Shown here piece by piece: positions 6,836 to 7,433 of a stretch of 7,433 nt of DNA (within the stretch, counting starts at the first letter, position 1; every line of letters begins with the position of its first letter). The stretch covers positions 1 to 7,433 of the forward strand of contig JAJYQZ010000123.1 in NCBI GenBank assembly GCA_021794335.1, in the 5' to 3' direction. The translations under genes were made by a program, and so were the position numbers. The notes below the pieces were generated by a model that did not search any database, was not told the DNA's origin, and was given only the letters and a program-made list of their open reading frames with translations. Origin of the DNA: a bacterium (GTDB taxonomy: Bacteria > SZUA-79 > Acidulodesulfobacterales > Acidulodesulfobacteraceae).

Positions 6836-6954
6836 AAGCGCGCCGACCGCTCGAATGAATGCCGAAAAATAAATTTTACAGAGGAGGTTGCTTCGCAACA
6901 TTTCTTCTGAAAATTTATTTTTCCCACCCCTACGGGCTACCCCTCGGCGCGCTT
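6836..6954. repeat. Nested inverted repeats: 11-bp outer arms around a long inner hairpin
   Basis: Outer arms AAGCGCGCCGA (6836-6846) and TCGGCGCGCTT (6944-6954) are perfectly complementary and GC-rich. Inside, GAAAAATAAATTTT (6864-6877) pairs perfectly with AAAATTTATTTTTC (6910-6923), 14 bp. Nearer the centre, CAGA (6879-6882) pairs with TCTG (6906-6909), and the tip is GTTGC (6887-6891), TTC, GCAAC (6895-6899). The whole 119-bp unit folds on itself. A small palindromic transposable repeat (MITE-like), a structured RNA domain or an origin hairpin are options. I see no obvious target-site duplication at its ends. Confidence 0.7.
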
Positions 6955-6999
6955 CCATTTCGTTGTGGGCTCACCAGTTTTGTTAGTTGTGCATAGGTC

Positions 7000-7099
7000 A
7001 GGTTTTTATTCGGATAATGATATGCTGCGCTATTGTTAATCTGTCTTTTCGTTTCCACTTGCGAACCTGTTTTGTTTATCGAACTCCGAATAAAAACCT
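7000..7099. repeat. 15-bp perfect inverted repeat enclosing repeat copy 1
   Basis: AGGTTTTTATTCGGA (7000-7014) and TCCGAATAAAAACCT (7085-7099) are exact reverse complements 70 bases apart. The loop holds the first copy of the 23-bp direct repeat (7047-7069). Confidence 0.7.
7047..7069. repeat. 23-bp direct repeat, copy 1
   Basis: The sequence begins TTTCGTTTCCACTTG and ends CGAACCTG; an identical copy lies at 7207-7229, 160 bp away. Each copy can form a short internal stem (TTCG with CGAA) around a 10-base loop. Confidence 0.75.
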
Positions 7100-7113
7100 T
7101 GCAGAGTCCTTAA

Positions 7114-7142
7114 GAAACTTGCTCATGAATGTCGCAAGTTTC
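7114..7142. repeat. 9-bp hairpin between the two repeat copies
   Basis: GAAACTTGC (7114-7122) and GCAAGTTTC (7134-7142) are perfectly complementary around an 11-base loop. The right arm region TCGCAAGT (7132-7139) is also perfectly complementary to ACTTGCGA inside both copies of the 23-bp repeat, so this arm has three possible partners. Confidence 0.6.
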
Positions 7143-7145
7143 CCT

Positions 7146-7157
7146 ACAACGATGTTG
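7146..7157. repeat. 12-bp direct repeat, copy 1
   Basis: ACAACGATGTTG recurs at 7230-7241. It is itself nearly palindromic (CAAC-GAT-GTTG). Confidence 0.6.
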
Positions 7158-7191
7158 AAGGTGATACGACCGTTGCGTAGAAGAATTTTTT

Positions 7192-7241
7192 ACATCGTTT
7201 TCTTGCTTTCGTTTCCACTTGCGAACCTGACAACGATGTTG
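7192..7241. repeat. Inverted repeat enclosing repeat copy 2, overlapping the second 12-bp repeat
   Basis: ACATCGTT (7192-7199) pairs with AACGATGT (7232-7239). The 32-base loop between them is almost filled by the second copy of the 23-bp repeat (7207-7229). The right arm lies inside the second ACAACGATGTTG copy (7230-7241). Confidence 0.6.
7207..7229. repeat. 23-bp direct repeat, copy 2
   Basis: This is identical base for base to 7047-7069; the flanking bases differ (T at 7046 against C at 7206). As with copy 1, it sits in the loop of an inverted repeat, although the enclosing arms of the two copies are unrelated in sequence. Confidence 0.75.
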
Positions 7242-7321
7242 TGTTTTTAAAATCTCACTCGTAGTGAACTGTATAAATAATTTTTGCTTGCGGTATTATA
7301 ATAAATATTTTTTCCGCTTTG

Positions 7322-7354
7322 TCCTTTTCCCTTTTTTTCTTTTTCTTTTCTTTT
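7322..7354. other. 33-base uninterrupted pyrimidine run
   Basis: All bases from 7322 to 7354 are C or T, and the bias extends leftward to about 7308 with two G interruptions. Such homopurine/homopyrimidine tracts can form triplex DNA. No gene on the opposite strand uses the purine-rich complement as a ribosome site. Confidence 0.6.
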
Positions 7355-7433
7355 AATTTCACTTCGTCCCTCGTTCGCCTTGCGGCTCTCTCGGAACACC
7401 GCCCTAACCGAACATCGTCATTTTATTCCGGCT

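Larger units (their letters stand above)
6065..7433. other. Gene-free 1.37-kb region rich in palindromes and structure
   Basis: I find no gene here that I can support on either strand. Positions 6065-6580 are extremely AT-rich, with long A and T runs. Positions about 6750-7270 contain a dense series of inverted and direct repeats, listed individually. Positions about 7308-7362 are a pyrimidine-rich tract. The longest open frames (6581-6781 and 6987-7250 on +) lack ribosome sites and have compositions typical of chance frames. An origin of transfer or replication, a structured RNA, or dispersed genomic repeats would all fit. Confidence 0.6.

Noticed and set aside
7047..7229. CRISPR array (repeat contains a GTTTCC block, reading GGAAAC on the other strand)
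   Set aside because: There are only two copies, 160 bp apart, with no evenly spaced third copy and no cas gene in the window.
6987..7250. 87-codon open frame on the + strand across the repeat region
   Set aside because: It has no ribosome site and a non-standard start. The two 23-bp repeats are read in different frames, so the repeats are not conserved as protein.
6850..7260. tRNA, RNase P RNA, SRP RNA or tmRNA
   Set aside because: No cloverleaf with a proper T-loop, and none of the conserved core motifs of these RNAs, could be found on either strand.
7255..7422. Reverse-strand open frame with a Lys/Glu-rich translation
   Set aside because: It has no ATG, the Lys/Glu run is just the complement of the pyrimidine tract, and the frame starts at a stop codon near the window edge.

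Overview
The window looks like part of a conjugative element (plasmid or integrated ICE) from a Gram-negative, low-GC bacterium. The main evidence is the 3' part of an F-type traH followed by a complete traG. These are components of the F-type (MPF-F) type IV secretion system, which spans two membranes. All good genes are on the + strand, use the standard code, and those in the first half have clear Shine-Dalgarno sites. I cannot name the taxon from the sequence.

Layout. Positions 1-1134 are the 3' portion of traH (pilus assembly, periplasm/outer membrane). Positions 1163-1528 are a very AT-rich gene for a small protein with two membrane segments, inserted between traH and traG. Positions 1552-4494 are traG (pilus assembly and mating-pair stabilisation). 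The three genes are 28 and 23 bp apart and read as one operon. Just after traG is a perfect 10-bp inverted repeat (4501-4523). Positions 4619-5020 are a second small membrane-anchored protein, in the place where F carries the entry-exclusion gene traS. Positions 5234-6064 encode a replication-relaxation-like protein: an N-terminal winged helix and a C-terminal PD-(D/E)XK-like core. A terminator-like hairpin follows it.

Positions 6065-7433 hold no gene I can support, but they are far from featureless. The first half (6065-6580) is extremely AT-rich, with palindromes, a promoter-like -35/-10 pair overlapped by an inverted repeat, two A-tracts in 10-bp phase, and C-run mini-hairpins. The second half (about 6750-7270) is dense in secondary structure: three hairpins in a row, a nested cruciform-like element, and a 23-bp direct repeat present twice, each copy in the loop of its own inverted repeat. 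This is the most unexplained part of the window. It could be an origin of transfer or replication, a large structured non-coding RNA, or a family of dispersed structured repeats.

How it may fit together (inference): TraH and TraG build and stabilise the mating apparatus, and the small membrane proteins may tune it (for example surface or entry exclusion). The replication-relaxation-like protein may act on the structured DNA beside it. No relaxase, coupling protein or known oriT is visible in this window.
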